A stretch of DNA of 64,000 nt from Streptomyces liliifuscus (GCF_016598615.1 NZ_CP066831.1:10230001-10294000), one strand, 5' to 3'. Positions 16,764-25,218 are shown, counted from the stretch's first letter. Numbers and translations are program-made. The notes: generated from the letters alone by a model not told the origin.

Positions 16764-17531
16764 ATGACGACGACCGAGGACTTCCGCCCCACGCACGTGG
16801 TCCCGCAGGAGGGCCTGCCGGCCTGGGAGGCCCCGGACCCGACCCGGCCCACCGTGCCGCTCGACGCCCTCCTGCCGGTCCGGCTCGTCGAGCGGCACGG
16901 TGACTGGGGGCACGTCCTGTGCGCCAACGGCTGGTCGGCGTGGGTCGACGGCCGCCTGCTGCTCGCCGTACCGCAGGAGCCGCCCGCCGCCGGACAGCCC
17001 CTCGCGCGCACCGCCGACCCGCGCCCCCTGCTCGCCCGCGTCGAGGAGACACTCGGCCGCTACCGGCAGACGGTCGAGGAACTGGCCGCCGGACGCCTCG
17101 ACGGCGAGGAGTTCCACGGCCGTACGCAGGGCATGCGGGTCGGGATCGTCGTCGACGGGGAGGCCGTGTGGCTGTACGAGGCCGAGCACGAGCGGTGGGT
17201 GTACTGCGACGGCACCCGGATGAGCACGTACGCGACACCGGAGCCGCCGGCCGGCGACGCGCCGGAGCCCCGTGACAAGGCCCGCCCCGAGCCACCCGTC
17301 GCGGCCCGCCCCGAGCCACCCGCCGCGGCCCGACCGGAGCCGCCCGCCGCGGGCGACCCCGAGCCCACGCAGGTCGTGCCGGGCATCGGGCCCGAGCCGA
17401 CGCAGGTCGTGGGGAACACGGATCCGGAACCGACACAGGTCGTGGGGAACGAAGGTCCGAAACCGCCCGAGACCGAGGAAGATCCCGGCCATGCCCCCAC
17501 CCGGCTCGTCACGGGTGACGGTGACGGCTGA
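16764..17531 (+). CDS. Proline-rich adaptor with repeated PTxVV motifs
   Basis: 255-residue soluble protein, not recognised as a named family. The first 160 residues include an SH3-like strand pattern (LLPVRLVERHGDWGHVLCANG) and a helical segment (RVEETLGRYRQTVEELAAG). The C-terminal 95 residues are low complexity: three ARPEPP(V/A)A octads, then three 11-residue units each with PEPTQVV. Five PT(Q/H/R)(V/L)V motifs place threonines at 10, 202, 213, 224 and 246, each with Val at +3, the position FHA domains read. The next gene is a Ser/Thr kinase (TGATG overlap) and the previous one has two FHA domains. I infer a phospho-dependent bridge between them; no biochemistry is known to me. Confidence 0.85.
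   Translation: MTTTEDFRPTHVVPQEGLPAWEAPDPTRPTVPLDALLPVRLVERHGDWGHVLCANGWSAWVDGRLLLAVPQEPPAAGQPLARTADPRPLLARVEETLGRYRQTVEELAAGRLDGEEFHGRTQGMRVGIVVDGEAVWLYEAEHERWVYCDGTRMSTYATPEPPAGDAPEPRDKARPEPPVAARPEPPAAARPEPPAAGDPEPTQVVPGIGPEPTQVVGNTDPEPTQVVGNEGPKPPETEEDPGHAPTRLVTGDGDG
17280..17351 (+). repeat. Three 24-bp tandem repeats in the adaptor gene
   Basis: Units 17280-17303, 17304-17327 and 17328-17351 each encode ARPEPPVA or ARPEPPAA. They are in frame and can expand or contract without a frameshift. Confidence 0.9.
17355..17453 (+). repeat. Three 33-bp tandem repeats encoding PEPTQVV units
   Basis: Units 17355-17387, 17388-17420 and 17421-17453 encode 11-residue blocks with the core PEPTQVV. 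Each block supplies one candidate phospho-acceptor threonine. Confidence 0.9.
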
Positions 17532-18532
17532 TGCCGCACGACACGAGCCTGTACTCGGGGCGGCCCTCCGATCTGATCGGCAAGCAGATCGCCGGCTACC
17601 GGATCGAGCGCGAGGTCGGCCGTGGCGGCATGGCCGTCGTCTACCGCGCCAAGGACCTGCGCCTCGACCGCACGGTCGCCCTGAAACTGCTCGCCCCGGA
17701 ACTGGCCCGCAACGACACCTTCCGTAAACGCTTCACGCACGAGTCACGGGTGGCCGCCGCGATCGACCACCCGCACATCGTGCCGGTCTTCGAGGCGGGC
17801 GAGACCGACGGCGTCCTCTACATCGCCATGCGGTACGTCGCCGGTCGCGACCTGCGTCATCTCCTGGACCGCGAGGGCCCGTTGGCGATCGCGGACGCCA
17901 CCCGTATCGCCATCCAGGTGGCGTCCGCGCTCGACGCCGCCCACGACCACGGCCTGGTCCACCGGGACGTCAAACCGGGCAACATCCTGGTCGCGGCGGG
18001 CACGGACAGCGACCACCCCGAGCACGTCTACCTCACCGACTTCGGCCTCACGAAGAAGTCGCTCTCCCTGACCGGGTTCACGACCGTCGGCCAGTTCGTC
18101 GGGACGCTCGACTATGTGGCGCCCGAGCAGATCTCCGGGCGTCCTGTCGACGGCCGCTGTGACGTCTACAGCCTCGCGTGCGTGGTCCACGAGACGTTGA
18201 CCGGCCGTCCGCCCTTCCAACGGGACGACGACATGGCCCTGTTGTGGGCGCACCAGTACGACCAGCCGCCCGCGCTGACCTCGCAGCGGCCCGAGCTCGC
18301 CGAGCCGGTCGACGGGGTGCTGGCGAAGGCCCTCGCCAAGAGTCCCGATGACCGGTACGAGTCGTGTCTTGCCTTTGTCACCGCGTTGCGGGCTGCGGCG
18401 ACGGGGGTGGTGGCCGCCGGTCACGCGCCCACGCAGGTGGACATGCGTGCCGTGGGTGTGCCTCGGCATCCGGGGCCGGTGCCCGAGCCGCCGGGGTGGG
18501 CCCGGCCCGTGTTTCCTGGCTCGGCCCGGTGA
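17531..18532 (+). CDS. Soluble Ser/Thr protein kinase (Hanks type)
   Basis: 333-residue eukaryotic-type protein kinase. All key elements are present: glycine loop GRGGMAVVYRA (30-40), Lys52 in VALKLL, HRDVKPGN with Asp146 and Asn151, DFG at 170-172, and GTLDYVAPE. The activation loop carries Thr181, Thr184 and Thr185. Unlike PknB-type receptors it has no transmembrane helix or PASTA repeats. The protein ends about 50 residues after the kinase domain with a proline-rich tail containing APTQVDMR (Thr301), echoing the adaptor motif. Its ATG overlaps the adaptor stop, so the two are translationally coupled. Likely substrates are itself, the adaptor and the FHA/ABC protein. Confidence 0.95.
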   Translation: MPHDTSLYSGRPSDLIGKQIAGYRIEREVGRGGMAVVYRAKDLRLDRTVALKLLAPELARNDTFRKRFTHESRVAAAIDHPHIVPVFEAGETDGVLYIAMRYVAGRDLRHLLDREGPLAIADATRIAIQVASALDAAHDHGLVHRDVKPGNILVAAGTDSDHPEHVYLTDFGLTKKSLSLTGFTTVGQFVGTLDYVAPEQISGRPVDGRCDVYSLACVVHETLTGRPPFQRDDDMALLWAHQYDQPPALTSQRPELAEPVDGVLAKALAKSPDDRYESCLAFVTALRAAATGVVAAGHAPTQVDMRAVGVPRHPGPVPEPPGWARPVFPGSAR

Positions 18533-18578
18533 GGTTCCGCCGGGGACGGACGGTGGGTTCGTGCGGGTTGCAGTGGGC

Positions 18579-18614
18579 CGGTCGCGCAGTTCCCCGCGCT
18601 CCTTACGGGGCGCC
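18579..18614. repeat. Interspersed extragenic palindrome, copy 1
   Basis: Contains GCGCAGTTCCCCGCGCTCC-TTAC-GGGGCGC. The 3' part folds as GCGCTCC/GGGGCGC with a 4-nt loop and one G-T pair. It sits between the convergent kinase and methyltransferase genes, 3 nt from the methyltransferase stop. Other copies are at 44599 and 61092. This repeat is widespread in Streptomyces genomes. Confidence 0.85.
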
Positions 18615-18617
18615 GAC

Positions 18618-19265
18618 TCAGACCTTGGTGACCAGCAAGTGAGCCTGTGGGAAGTCGCGTTCGGCGTCCGGCGGGGCCACTTGGCGTAGGCGGGCCGTCT
18701 CGGTGAAGCCCGTTTCGTTCAGCAGGGCCGCGACGCGGTCGGGGGACCAGCGGTAGGCGAGTGCCACCTTGTGGTCGAACGACTTGGCGAGCTCCGAGGG
18801 GTCGTCGTGTGCCTGGAAGGCGAGCAGCAGGTGGCCCCCGGGCGCGAGGACTCGGTGGAACTCCGCGCACACCTGCGGGAGTTGCTCCGGCGGCGTGTGG
18901 ATGATCGAGTAGCGGGCGAGGGCACCGCCGAGGCTGCCGTCCGTCAGGTCCAGGGCGGTCATCGAACCCACCTCGAAGCGCAGCTCCGGATGGGCGGCCC
19001 GGGCGATCGCGATCATCTCCGACGACAGATCGACACCCGAGGCGTCCAGGCCGAATGAGTGGAGTAACGCGGTCACATGACCCGGTCCGCAGCCGAGGTC
19101 GGCGACAGGGCCGCCGCCGTTCGCCCGAACGAGATCGGCGAACGCGATGAGCATGGCCCGGTCCAGCGGATGGTCCTCCAGAGCGTTGGCGAAGAGCTCG
19201 GCATAGAGACCGGCTACGGCGTCATAGGCCGTTCGGGTGGTGCGCAGGAAGTCTGGTTCGATCAT
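18618..19265 (-). CDS. Class I SAM-dependent methyltransferase with a TTA codon
   Basis: 215-residue Rossmann-fold methyltransferase. Motif I is VADLGCGPGHVT (about residues 54-65), with the acidic end of strand 2 in GVDLSSEM and the post-I helix MIAIARAAHPELRF. Motif IV/V segments follow (ALARYSIIHTPPEQLP, LAPGGHLLLAFQ). No substrate domain is recognisable. Codon 67 is TTA (19067-19065 on this strand), making it potentially bldA-dependent. It lies on the far side of the kinase operon from another TTA-containing gene. Confidence 0.9.
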   Translation of the reverse strand: MIEPDFLRTTRTAYDAVAGLYAELFANALEDHPLDRAMLIAFADLVRANGGGPVADLGCGPGHVTALLHSFGLDASGVDLSSEMIAIARAAHPELRFEVGSMTALDLTDGSLGGALARYSIIHTPPEQLPQVCAEFHRVLAPGGHLLLAFQAHDDPSELAKSFDHKVALAYRWSPDRVAALLNETGFTETARLRQVAPPDAERDFPQAHLLVTKV

Positions 19266-19295
19266 GGGTGCGTACCGTAGTACGCCCCACTGACA

Positions 19296-20582
19296 TCAGG
19301 CCTTCGGGTTCTCCACCTCGCCGTGGTGGCGTACGCGCGAGGCGAGCAGCGCGCCCACGAAGCCCGTGACCAGGCCCCACAGCAGGGCGAGGCCGATGGC
19401 TCCCCACAGCTGGGGCCGTAGGAAGAGTTCGCCGGACAGGCCGCCGCCGACGTCGCCGATGCCGAGCAGCGACAAGCCGTAGTGCGCGTCGATCCGGCCG
19501 ACGAGGCAGACCGTGAGCACTGTGAGGGCGAGGGCCACCGCCATGTGCACGGCGTGCTGCCAGGCCCTCGTCCGGGCCGGTGAGCGTTTGGCCATCAGGA
19601 ACGCGACGGCCAGCAGCAGCACGGCGTCGACGACCACGAGCCACCACACCCTGCCGTCCTGTTCGGACAGCGTCCGCAGATTGAGAGTCGAGATGTCGGG
19701 CGTCCGCAACACGCTGTCCAGGACCTGCGGCATCGGCAGCCCGAACGGCCCCTCTACGCGCCCCTCCCAGGACGCGCCGAGACCGATCGTGAAGGCCAGC
19801 CAGACGAGGTTCGGCAGCCCGAGGAGGATCACGGCGAGCGTCTCCGGCGCACGGCCGCGCGTCACCGCCACCACCAGCGCGATGACCGCACCCAGGGCCA
19901 CGAAGGCGAGCAGCAGCACGACCATGGCGTACGCGGCCGGCCGTACCGACTCCTGGAAACGCAACAGCCGGGGCGGGAGCGGGGCCCTGGGCGAGACGAG
20001 CAGCGCGATGACGAGGACGCCCGCCAGCCACAGCAGGCCGAAGGCCAGCGTCACCGGCACATCGGCCTTGAAGCCGACCCGGGGCGAGGAGGCCCCGAAG
20101 ATGTCACCGATGTCGGAGAGCGTGCCCTCGCCGAGCGAGATCGCGAAGGTCTGACGGGCCGACAGCGCCAGACCGGTCAGCGCGAGAAGCCACAGGACGG
20201 CGATCCTGGCGGCCCAGCCGGCCAGTTCGGGAGCGCCCGCGACGGCCCGGTGCCGCAGTGGCCGGAGGAATCCGGCGGCGACGACCAGGACACCGGTGAG
20301 GGCGACCGACAGGGGCGTGACCGACATCCCCGCCTTGGTCTCGGCGATCGCTCCGGCGTCTCCGGTGAGCTCGATCGAACCGCCGACCGCCACCACCACG
20401 GTGGCCGCGACAACCCGGGGGAACGCGCCGTCCGGCAGGTCGGCGGCCCCGGCGGCCCACAGGCCGAGCGCGGCGACCACGATCATGGCGATCAGCCCAG
20501 CCAGGACCGTCACCAGGGCGTGGACCCAGCCGTGGCGGGCCACTGCCTGGTCAGGGACTGTCTGGAGGCTCACCCTGCCCAC
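19296..20582 (-). CDS. Streptophobe-type multi-pass membrane protein
   Basis: Integral membrane protein of about 428 residues with many hydrophobic helices, for example VTVLAGLIAMIVVAALGLW and AYAMVVLLLAFVALGAV. It matches the streptophobe family, named for its restriction to Streptomyces-like actinobacteria; function is unknown. The GTG at 20582 has GAAGG 10 nt upstream; a GTG at 20573 is also possible. A conserved-looking extracytoplasmic stretch contains LRTPDISTLNLRTLSEQ. It is divergent from the DUF6777 gene (155 bp apart), which suggests the two are controlled together. Confidence 0.78.
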   Translation of the reverse strand: MGRVSLQTVPDQAVARHGWVHALVTVLAGLIAMIVVAALGLWAAGAADLPDGAFPRVVAATVVVAVGGSIELTGDAGAIAETKAGMSVTPLSVALTGVLVVAAGFLRPLRHRAVAGAPELAGWAARIAVLWLLALTGLALSARQTFAISLGEGTLSDIGDIFGASSPRVGFKADVPVTLAFGLLWLAGVLVIALLVSPRAPLPPRLLRFQESVRPAAYAMVVLLLAFVALGAVIALVVAVTRGRAPETLAVILLGLPNLVWLAFTIGLGASWEGRVEGPFGLPMPQVLDSVLRTPDISTLNLRTLSEQDGRVWWLVVVDAVLLLAVAFLMAKRSPARTRAWQHAVHMAVALALTVLTVCLVGRIDAHYGLSLLGIGDVGGGLSGELFLRPQLWGAIGLALLWGLVTGFVGALLASRVRHHGEVENPKA

Positions 20583-20737
20583 GCTAAGCAGGCCTTCGGC
20601 GGTGCGCCCGCCGAGAGGGCCGACCGCGTCGGCTTGCGGGCGATACGGGACCAGAGCACACAATGGGCTCGTTGTTGCAGAAAGTGGCACGAAATGGAAG
20701 AAGTGCCGCGGGACCCCTACGTCGGGAAGAAGAGCTC

Positions 20738-22066
20738 GTGAGCGTCGAACCGCCGTCGTCCGGCCGCCCCACAGGACCGCCCTCCGGCCCCTTGTCGGGG
20801 CCGACCCAGCCGAGCCCCACGCCACCTCCGGGTGACCACGGCCCCTCGGGTCCTTCGGGTCCTTCGGGCGGCGGATCGGGCGGCGGTCCTTCCGGTCCGT
20901 CGGGTCCCTCAGGTCCGTCGGGCCCGTCCGGCGGCGGTCCGGGCGGTCCCGGCGGTCCGTCCGGTCCTGACCAGCCGGGTCAGGGCCCCGGAAAGGGACC
21001 AGACCGGGCCTGGTGGCGGTCGGCCCCACGCGTCGCCGTCATCGCCGCCACGATCGTCGTCGCCGTCACCCTGGTCGTCGTATTCACCCGTTCGGACGGT
21101 GGCACCTCGGGCGCGGGCGGCGGCGAGGTCTTCCTCCAGGCCGCGGGCAAGTCGGGTCCCGACCCGTTCACCGAGTCGACCGCGCAGGAGAGCTCCGCCC
21201 CGCCCGTGACGCCCTCGCCCACGCAGACCGCCGAGTCCGGCAACGTGACGCGGGGCGTGGAGGGTTCGGCGCCCGGCCTCTACGGCGGTACGCGCAAGGT
21301 GGCCAGCTGCGACGTCGAGAAGCAGATCTCCGCGCTCCAGCAAGCCCCGGCCAAGAACCAGGCGTTCGCCTCGGTCCTGGGCCTCCAGCCCTCCGGCGTG
21401 CCCGCGTATCTGCGCTCGCTCACCCCCGTACAGCTGCGGATGGACACCCGTGTCACCAACCACGGCTACCGCGACGGCAAGGCCACCAGCTACCAGGCGG
21501 TCCTGCAGGCCGGCACCGCCGTCCTCGTCGACGACCGCGGTGTGCCCAGGGTGCGGTGCGCGTGCGGCAACCCGCTGCTGCCGCCCGTCGCGCTGAAGTC
21601 CACGCCCAAGCGGACCGGCGACTCCTGGCCGTCGTACCGGCCGTCGAACGTCGTGGTCGTCTCGCCCGCGACCCAGGTCATCAACGTCTTCGTGATCTAC
21701 GACCCGGACAGCGGCGACTGGTTCAACCGGCACAAGGGCGACACCGGCGGCAAGGACAAGAAGACGGATCCGCCGACGGACCGGCCCTCTCCGTCCGAGA
21801 GTTCGCTGTCGCCGAGCTCCGCCTCGCCGTGCGTGTCCCTGCCCCCGGGCACGACCGCGACGCCGGGCGGTTCGGTGAGCCCCTGCCCGGAGACGTCCTC
21901 GGCGACACCCTCGTCACCGTCCCCGGAGACCGAGTCGCCCTCGTCCGAGCCCCCGTCGGGGGAGACCTCGGACTCGGCGCCCGACTCTGCGTCGGCCGAC
22001 ATCACCACGGAGTCGGCCTCCAGCAACAGTGCCCCGGAGTCGGCCGAGACCTCCCCGGGGCTCTGA
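20738..22066 (+). CDS. DUF6777-type membrane-anchored protein with collagen-like repeats
   Basis: 442-residue protein starting at GTG 20738 (weak site GGGAAGAAGAG). The first 95 residues are almost all Gly, Pro and Ser in GPSGPSGP-like triplets and lie in the cytoplasm if the single helix at about 99-116 is inserted N-in. The extracytoplasmic domain (about 150-330) has paired cysteines (VASCDVEKQI; VRCACGNPLLPP) and the motif VVVSPATQVINVFVIYD, typical of DUF6777. The last 100 residues are Ser/Thr/Pro/Glu-rich and probably extended in the wall. Function is unknown. Confidence 0.75.
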   Translation: MSVEPPSSGRPTGPPSGPLSGPTQPSPTPPPGDHGPSGPSGPSGGGSGGGPSGPSGPSGPSGPSGGGPGGPGGPSGPDQPGQGPGKGPDRAWWRSAPRVAVIAATIVVAVTLVVVFTRSDGGTSGAGGGEVFLQAAGKSGPDPFTESTAQESSAPPVTPSPTQTAESGNVTRGVEGSAPGLYGGTRKVASCDVEKQISALQQAPAKNQAFASVLGLQPSGVPAYLRSLTPVQLRMDTRVTNHGYRDGKATSYQAVLQAGTAVLVDDRGVPRVRCACGNPLLPPVALKSTPKRTGDSWPSYRPSNVVVVSPATQVINVFVIYDPDSGDWFNRHKGDTGGKDKKTDPPTDRPSPSESSLSPSSASPCVSLPPGTTATPGGSVSPCPETSSATPSSPSPETESPSSEPPSGETSDSAPDSASADITTESASSNSAPESAETSPGL

Positions 22067-22067
22067 A

Positions 22068-22085
22068 CGCCGGTCCGCTCCGGCG
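22068..22085. terminator. Short hairpin between convergent genes
   Basis: CGCCGG (22068-22073) pairs with CCGGCG (22080-22085) around TCCGCT, within the 24-bp gap between the DUF6777 and FG-GAP genes. The stem is short. Confidence 0.35.
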
Positions 22086-22090
22086 GACTA

Positions 22091-23566
22091 CTACTCGTCG
22101 ATCGCCGCGCCGAAGGCCGCGCCCAGGTGGGGCGCGCCGAGGGCTTCGGCGCCGTACGTCCACGAACCCGCCGCAGTGATACCGCCCGCGCCGGCCGACA
22201 TCACCCAGACGAACCCGTCACCGGCGTTCTCGCCCGGCGCCGAGGCCAGCAGTCCGAAGCGGCCGTCCTTGTTGGGGTCGGTGAGACGGACCTGGCCGCC
22301 CCACTTGTCGCCCTTCTCGGGGACGCCCGGCACGTCGGCGGAGTTCTGGTCCCAGGACTTCGCGCCCGTCGCGGTCAGCCCGGCGGACGCGCCGCGCAGC
22401 ACCCACACCGCGCCCGCGTCGGCGACCGTGCCGATGTCCTCGCCCGCGGCGCCGATCGCCACGTCCGCGTACCCGTCGCCGTCCGTGTCCGCGACCGAGA
22501 GGTCCGTGCCCCAGCCGTCGCCGCGCTCGGCGGTGCCGGGGACGCCGGGGGAGTCCTGCGTCCACCACTGGACCTCGTCCGCGGGGCCGTTCTCGCCGCC
22601 GTAGCGCACACCGACCAGCCCGCCGGTGAGGGTCTCGCCGCCGTCGTCGGGGGAGTTCGGCTCGCCGGTCACCAGGTCGTCGTAGCCGTCGTTGTTGATG
22701 TCCCCGGAGGCGGCCTCCGTGCCACCGCGTACATCCCGCTCGTACTTGAGCCCGTCGGCGTTTCCGGACAGGTACGTGGACCAGCCGTGGCCGGACTCGT
22801 CGCCGACCGTCACGCCCGAGACGACCAGGTCGGCGTATCCGTTGTCGTCGTAGTCGCCCGTGGTCAGCGACTTGGGCAGGATGTGGCGCTGCTGGGCCCG
22901 TGCGGAGAGCGGGGTCGACGAACGCTCCTGGAGTTCCTGCCGTGCGCCGGGTGCGGCGGTGCCGTAGCTGAACAGCTCCAGGTCGTAGTGGTCGAGCACG
23001 ACGAGCAGGTCGCCCGGTGTCTCGTCGGTGAAGTGCGCCGCGGCGAGCCCGACACCGAACCGCTCACCCGCGGTGGGCTCCTCGGTCTCCAGCCAGTCGC
23101 TGGCGGCCCCGGTGAGCCCCGTCTTCGAGCCCCACAGGATCGCCGCGCCACCCGCGTCGGCGACGGTACCGAGGTCCTCGCCGGGGATGCCGACGATCGC
23201 GTCGTCGTACCCGTCACCGTCCAGGTCACCGGTCGCGACCGCCTTGCCGAACGCGTCCCCCGCCTCGGCGGCACCCGCGACACCGCCCGTGGACTGGCTG
23301 AACCGCGCCACATTGCTCGTCCCGATGCCCCTCGACGAGCCGTACTGCACGGTCACGAGACCGGCACCCTTCTTGCCGCTGACGGTCGCCCCGGGCGCGC
23401 CGACCAGCACGTCCTCGTATCCGTCGCCGTTGAAGTCGCTGTTCCGGTCGTCGGCGTGCGTACCGCCCGGTGTTCCGGCGTACGCGGACGGGGCGGCAGC
23501 GATCCCCAGACCGGCCACGAGAAGAAATGACGCCGCGGCCAGAGCGGCGGAACGGTTCTTGCGCAT
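22091..23566 (-). CDS. Secreted FG-GAP (integrin-alpha-like) repeat protein
   Basis: 491-residue exported protein. The signal peptide (MRKNRSAALAAASFLL, cleavage near SAYAG) is followed by a beta-propeller of FG-GAP repeats. Calcium-binding loops are visible as DFNGDGYEDVLVGAPG, DLDGDGYDDAIVGIPG, DYDDNGYADLVVSG, DINNDGYDDLVTGEP and DTDGDGYADVAIGAAG. No enzymatic domain is attached. AGGAG lies 8 nt upstream of the ATG. Such proteins are common and numerous in Streptomyces; ligand binding at the cell surface is the usual guess. Confidence 0.92.
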   Translation of the reverse strand: MRKNRSAALAAASFLLVAGLGIAAAPSAYAGTPGGTHADDRNSDFNGDGYEDVLVGAPGATVSGKKGAGLVTVQYGSSRGIGTSNVARFSQSTGGVAGAAEAGDAFGKAVATGDLDGDGYDDAIVGIPGEDLGTVADAGGAAILWGSKTGLTGAASDWLETEEPTAGERFGVGLAAAHFTDETPGDLLVVLDHYDLELFSYGTAAPGARQELQERSSTPLSARAQQRHILPKSLTTGDYDDNGYADLVVSGVTVGDESGHGWSTYLSGNADGLKYERDVRGGTEAASGDINNDGYDDLVTGEPNSPDDGGETLTGGLVGVRYGGENGPADEVQWWTQDSPGVPGTAERGDGWGTDLSVADTDGDGYADVAIGAAGEDIGTVADAGAVWVLRGASAGLTATGAKSWDQNSADVPGVPEKGDKWGGQVRLTDPNKDGRFGLLASAPGENAGDGFVWVMSAGAGGITAAGSWTYGAEALGAPHLGAAFGAAIDE

Positions 23567-23767
23567 AATTCGGCTCCTGACGAAAAGGACGGCCGGGCAG
23601 CGCGGGGGTGTCCGGAAAGGGCCCGTTCCTTGTCCGGCGCCGTGTTTGACACCGGATGGGGCCCAAGGGTTGTACGGGAGTTTCCACGGGCGACGGCAAG
23701 ATGGCCCCTGGTGTTCTCCAACCGTGAGCGAGCGGAAAAGCGGTGGCGGATCTCCCGCGCGTGCCGG

Positions 23768-24388
23768 ATGCTCGCGCGTATGGCGGATATGGCGAACACT
23801 CTTGACCCGGACGACTCGGGGTCGGCGAAGCAGGCGCGGCCAGAGCGGAGTTTCGGGTGGTGGGACATGTTCGTCCATCCCGATGAGGATCCGCGGACCG
23901 ATGACACGTTCGTGGGGGAGCGGGCCGCGCTCGCCGGCTATCTGCGGGACATGCGGCTGACGTTGGAGATGAAGTGCGCCGGGCTCGACGCCGAGCAGAT
24001 GGCGCGGCGTTCGGTGGAGCCGTCCAATCTGTCGCTGCTGGGGCTGGTGCGGCACCTCGCCGAGATGGAGCACACCTGGTTCCGCCGGGTCATGGCCGGT
24101 GAGGACGTGCCGCGGCTCTACCGCACCGAGGAGGACCCGAACGCGGACTTCAACGGCGCCGTGCCCGACCCCGAGGCCGTCACGGACGCGTGGGAGAACT
24201 GGCGGACCCAGGTCGCGTTCGCGGAACGCTTCGTGGAGAAGGCGCCCGACCTCGGCGTCACCGGCACCAACGGCGACGAGCGGATCGAGCTTCGCGTGGT
24301 GATGGTGCATGTGATGGCGGAGTACGCGCGGCACAACGGCCACGCGGACTTCCTCCGGGAGCGCATCGACGGACGCGTCGGTCAGTAG
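23768..24388 (+). CDS. DinB-family protein (DUF664)
   Basis: About 206 residues from ATG 23768; in-frame ATGs at 23780 and 23789 are equally possible and none has a clear ribosome site. The four-helix DUF664/DinB domain contains metal-ligand histidines in GLVRHLAEMEHTWFRR and HVMAEYARHNGHADFLRE. The early tryptophan-rich FGWWDMFVHPDEDPR is unusual. It overlaps the convergent methyltransferase gene by 7 bp and diverges from the FG-GAP gene across about 200 bp. Confidence 0.83.
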   Translation: MLARMADMANTLDPDDSGSAKQARPERSFGWWDMFVHPDEDPRTDDTFVGERAALAGYLRDMRLTLEMKCAGLDAEQMARRSVEPSNLSLLGLVRHLAEMEHTWFRRVMAGEDVPRLYRTEEDPNADFNGAVPDPEAVTDAWENWRTQVAFAERFVEKAPDLGVTGTNGDERIELRVVMVHVMAEYARHNGHADFLRERIDGRVGQ

Positions 24389-25218
24389 CCTCCGTCCCGC
24401 CGCGTCTCCCCGCCCTGCCGCGATCCCCTGCCCCGCCGCAAGCCCTCGCCCCGTCGCACCAGGATCAGCTCGTGCAGGTACCGCTTCGTGACGCTGCCTC
24501 CGTGGCGGGTGTCGATCAGCTCACGGATGCCGTCCAACAGGCCCTCGCGGGCGGCCGGTTCCAGCGCGCGGTGGTTGGAGTACGTCAGCAGGAGGTCGAT
24601 GTACGTCCGAGTGGTGTACGTGATCTCCTGCGGGAACCGAAGTGACTCGACCCGGCCGAACTCCTCGAACTCCCTTGTGTCCGTTGCCGTTTCGGCGTCG
24701 GTCGACAGCCGCAGACCAGGGGGCGTGGTCGGATCCCAGCGTTCGTAGCAGTCCTGGACCTCGACGAAGAAATCGCGGCTGCCACCCGCCACATGGTGCG
24801 TGGTGACGAGGGCCAGCGTCCCGTCCGGGCGAAGCGCGTCCGCCACCTTGGTGAGTCGCGTCGCCGGGTCGAGCCAGTGGAACGAGGTCGCGGCCACCAT
24901 CAGGTCGAACGGCTCCCGGGGCAGCGGCCATTGCTCGAACTCGGCCACCTCGACGTGCGCCCGCGGGAACGACCTCAGGTTGCGCCGCGCCACCGCAGCC
25001 ATCGACGGACCCAGCTCCACGGCGGTGACGTGACAGCCCAACTCGGCGAGGGGCACGGTCATTTGGCCGGTCCCGGGGCCGAATTCGAGCACCCGGCTGT
25101 CCGCGTCGAGGTCCACCTGTGCGGCCAACGCCCGGACCAGGGCAGGCGGGTAGGAGGGCCGCGCCCGGTCGTACAGCTCGGCGTCCTCGTCGAAGATGCC
25201 ACGCAGAGAGCGGGTCAT
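24382..25218 (-). CDS. Class I SAM-dependent methyltransferase
   Basis: 278-residue methyltransferase with motif I VLEFGPGTGQMTVPLAE, the acidic residue in TAVELGPSM, and the motif FDLMVAATSFHWLDP shared with trans-aconitate-type and ubiquinone-type enzymes. The C-terminus ends in an Arg/Gly-rich tail that overlaps the convergent DinB gene by 7 bp. Its ATG overlaps the stop of the upstream epoxide hydrolase gene (ATGA), so they form one unit. Substrate is unknown. Confidence 0.88.
   Translation of the reverse strand: MTRSLRGIFDEDAELYDRARPSYPPALVRALAAQVDLDADSRVLEFGPGTGQMTVPLAELGCHVTAVELGPSMAAVARRNLRSFPRAHVEVAEFEQWPLPREPFDLMVAATSFHWLDPATRLTKVADALRPDGTLALVTTHHVAGGSRDFFVEVQDCYERWDPTTPPGLRLSTDAETATDTREFEEFGRVESLRFPQEITYTTRTYIDLLLTYSNHRALEPAAREGLLDGIRELIDTRHGGSVTKRYLHELILVRRGEGLRRGRGSRQGGETRRDGGY

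Noticed and set aside
14420..17011. Minus-strand open frame opposite the FHA exporter
   Set aside because: The plus strand has complete FHA and ABC motifs; the antisense product is low complexity and His/Gly/Asp-rich.
23567..24343. N-terminal extension of the FG-GAP protein
   Set aside because: A signal peptide and an AGGAG ribosome site define the start at 23566.
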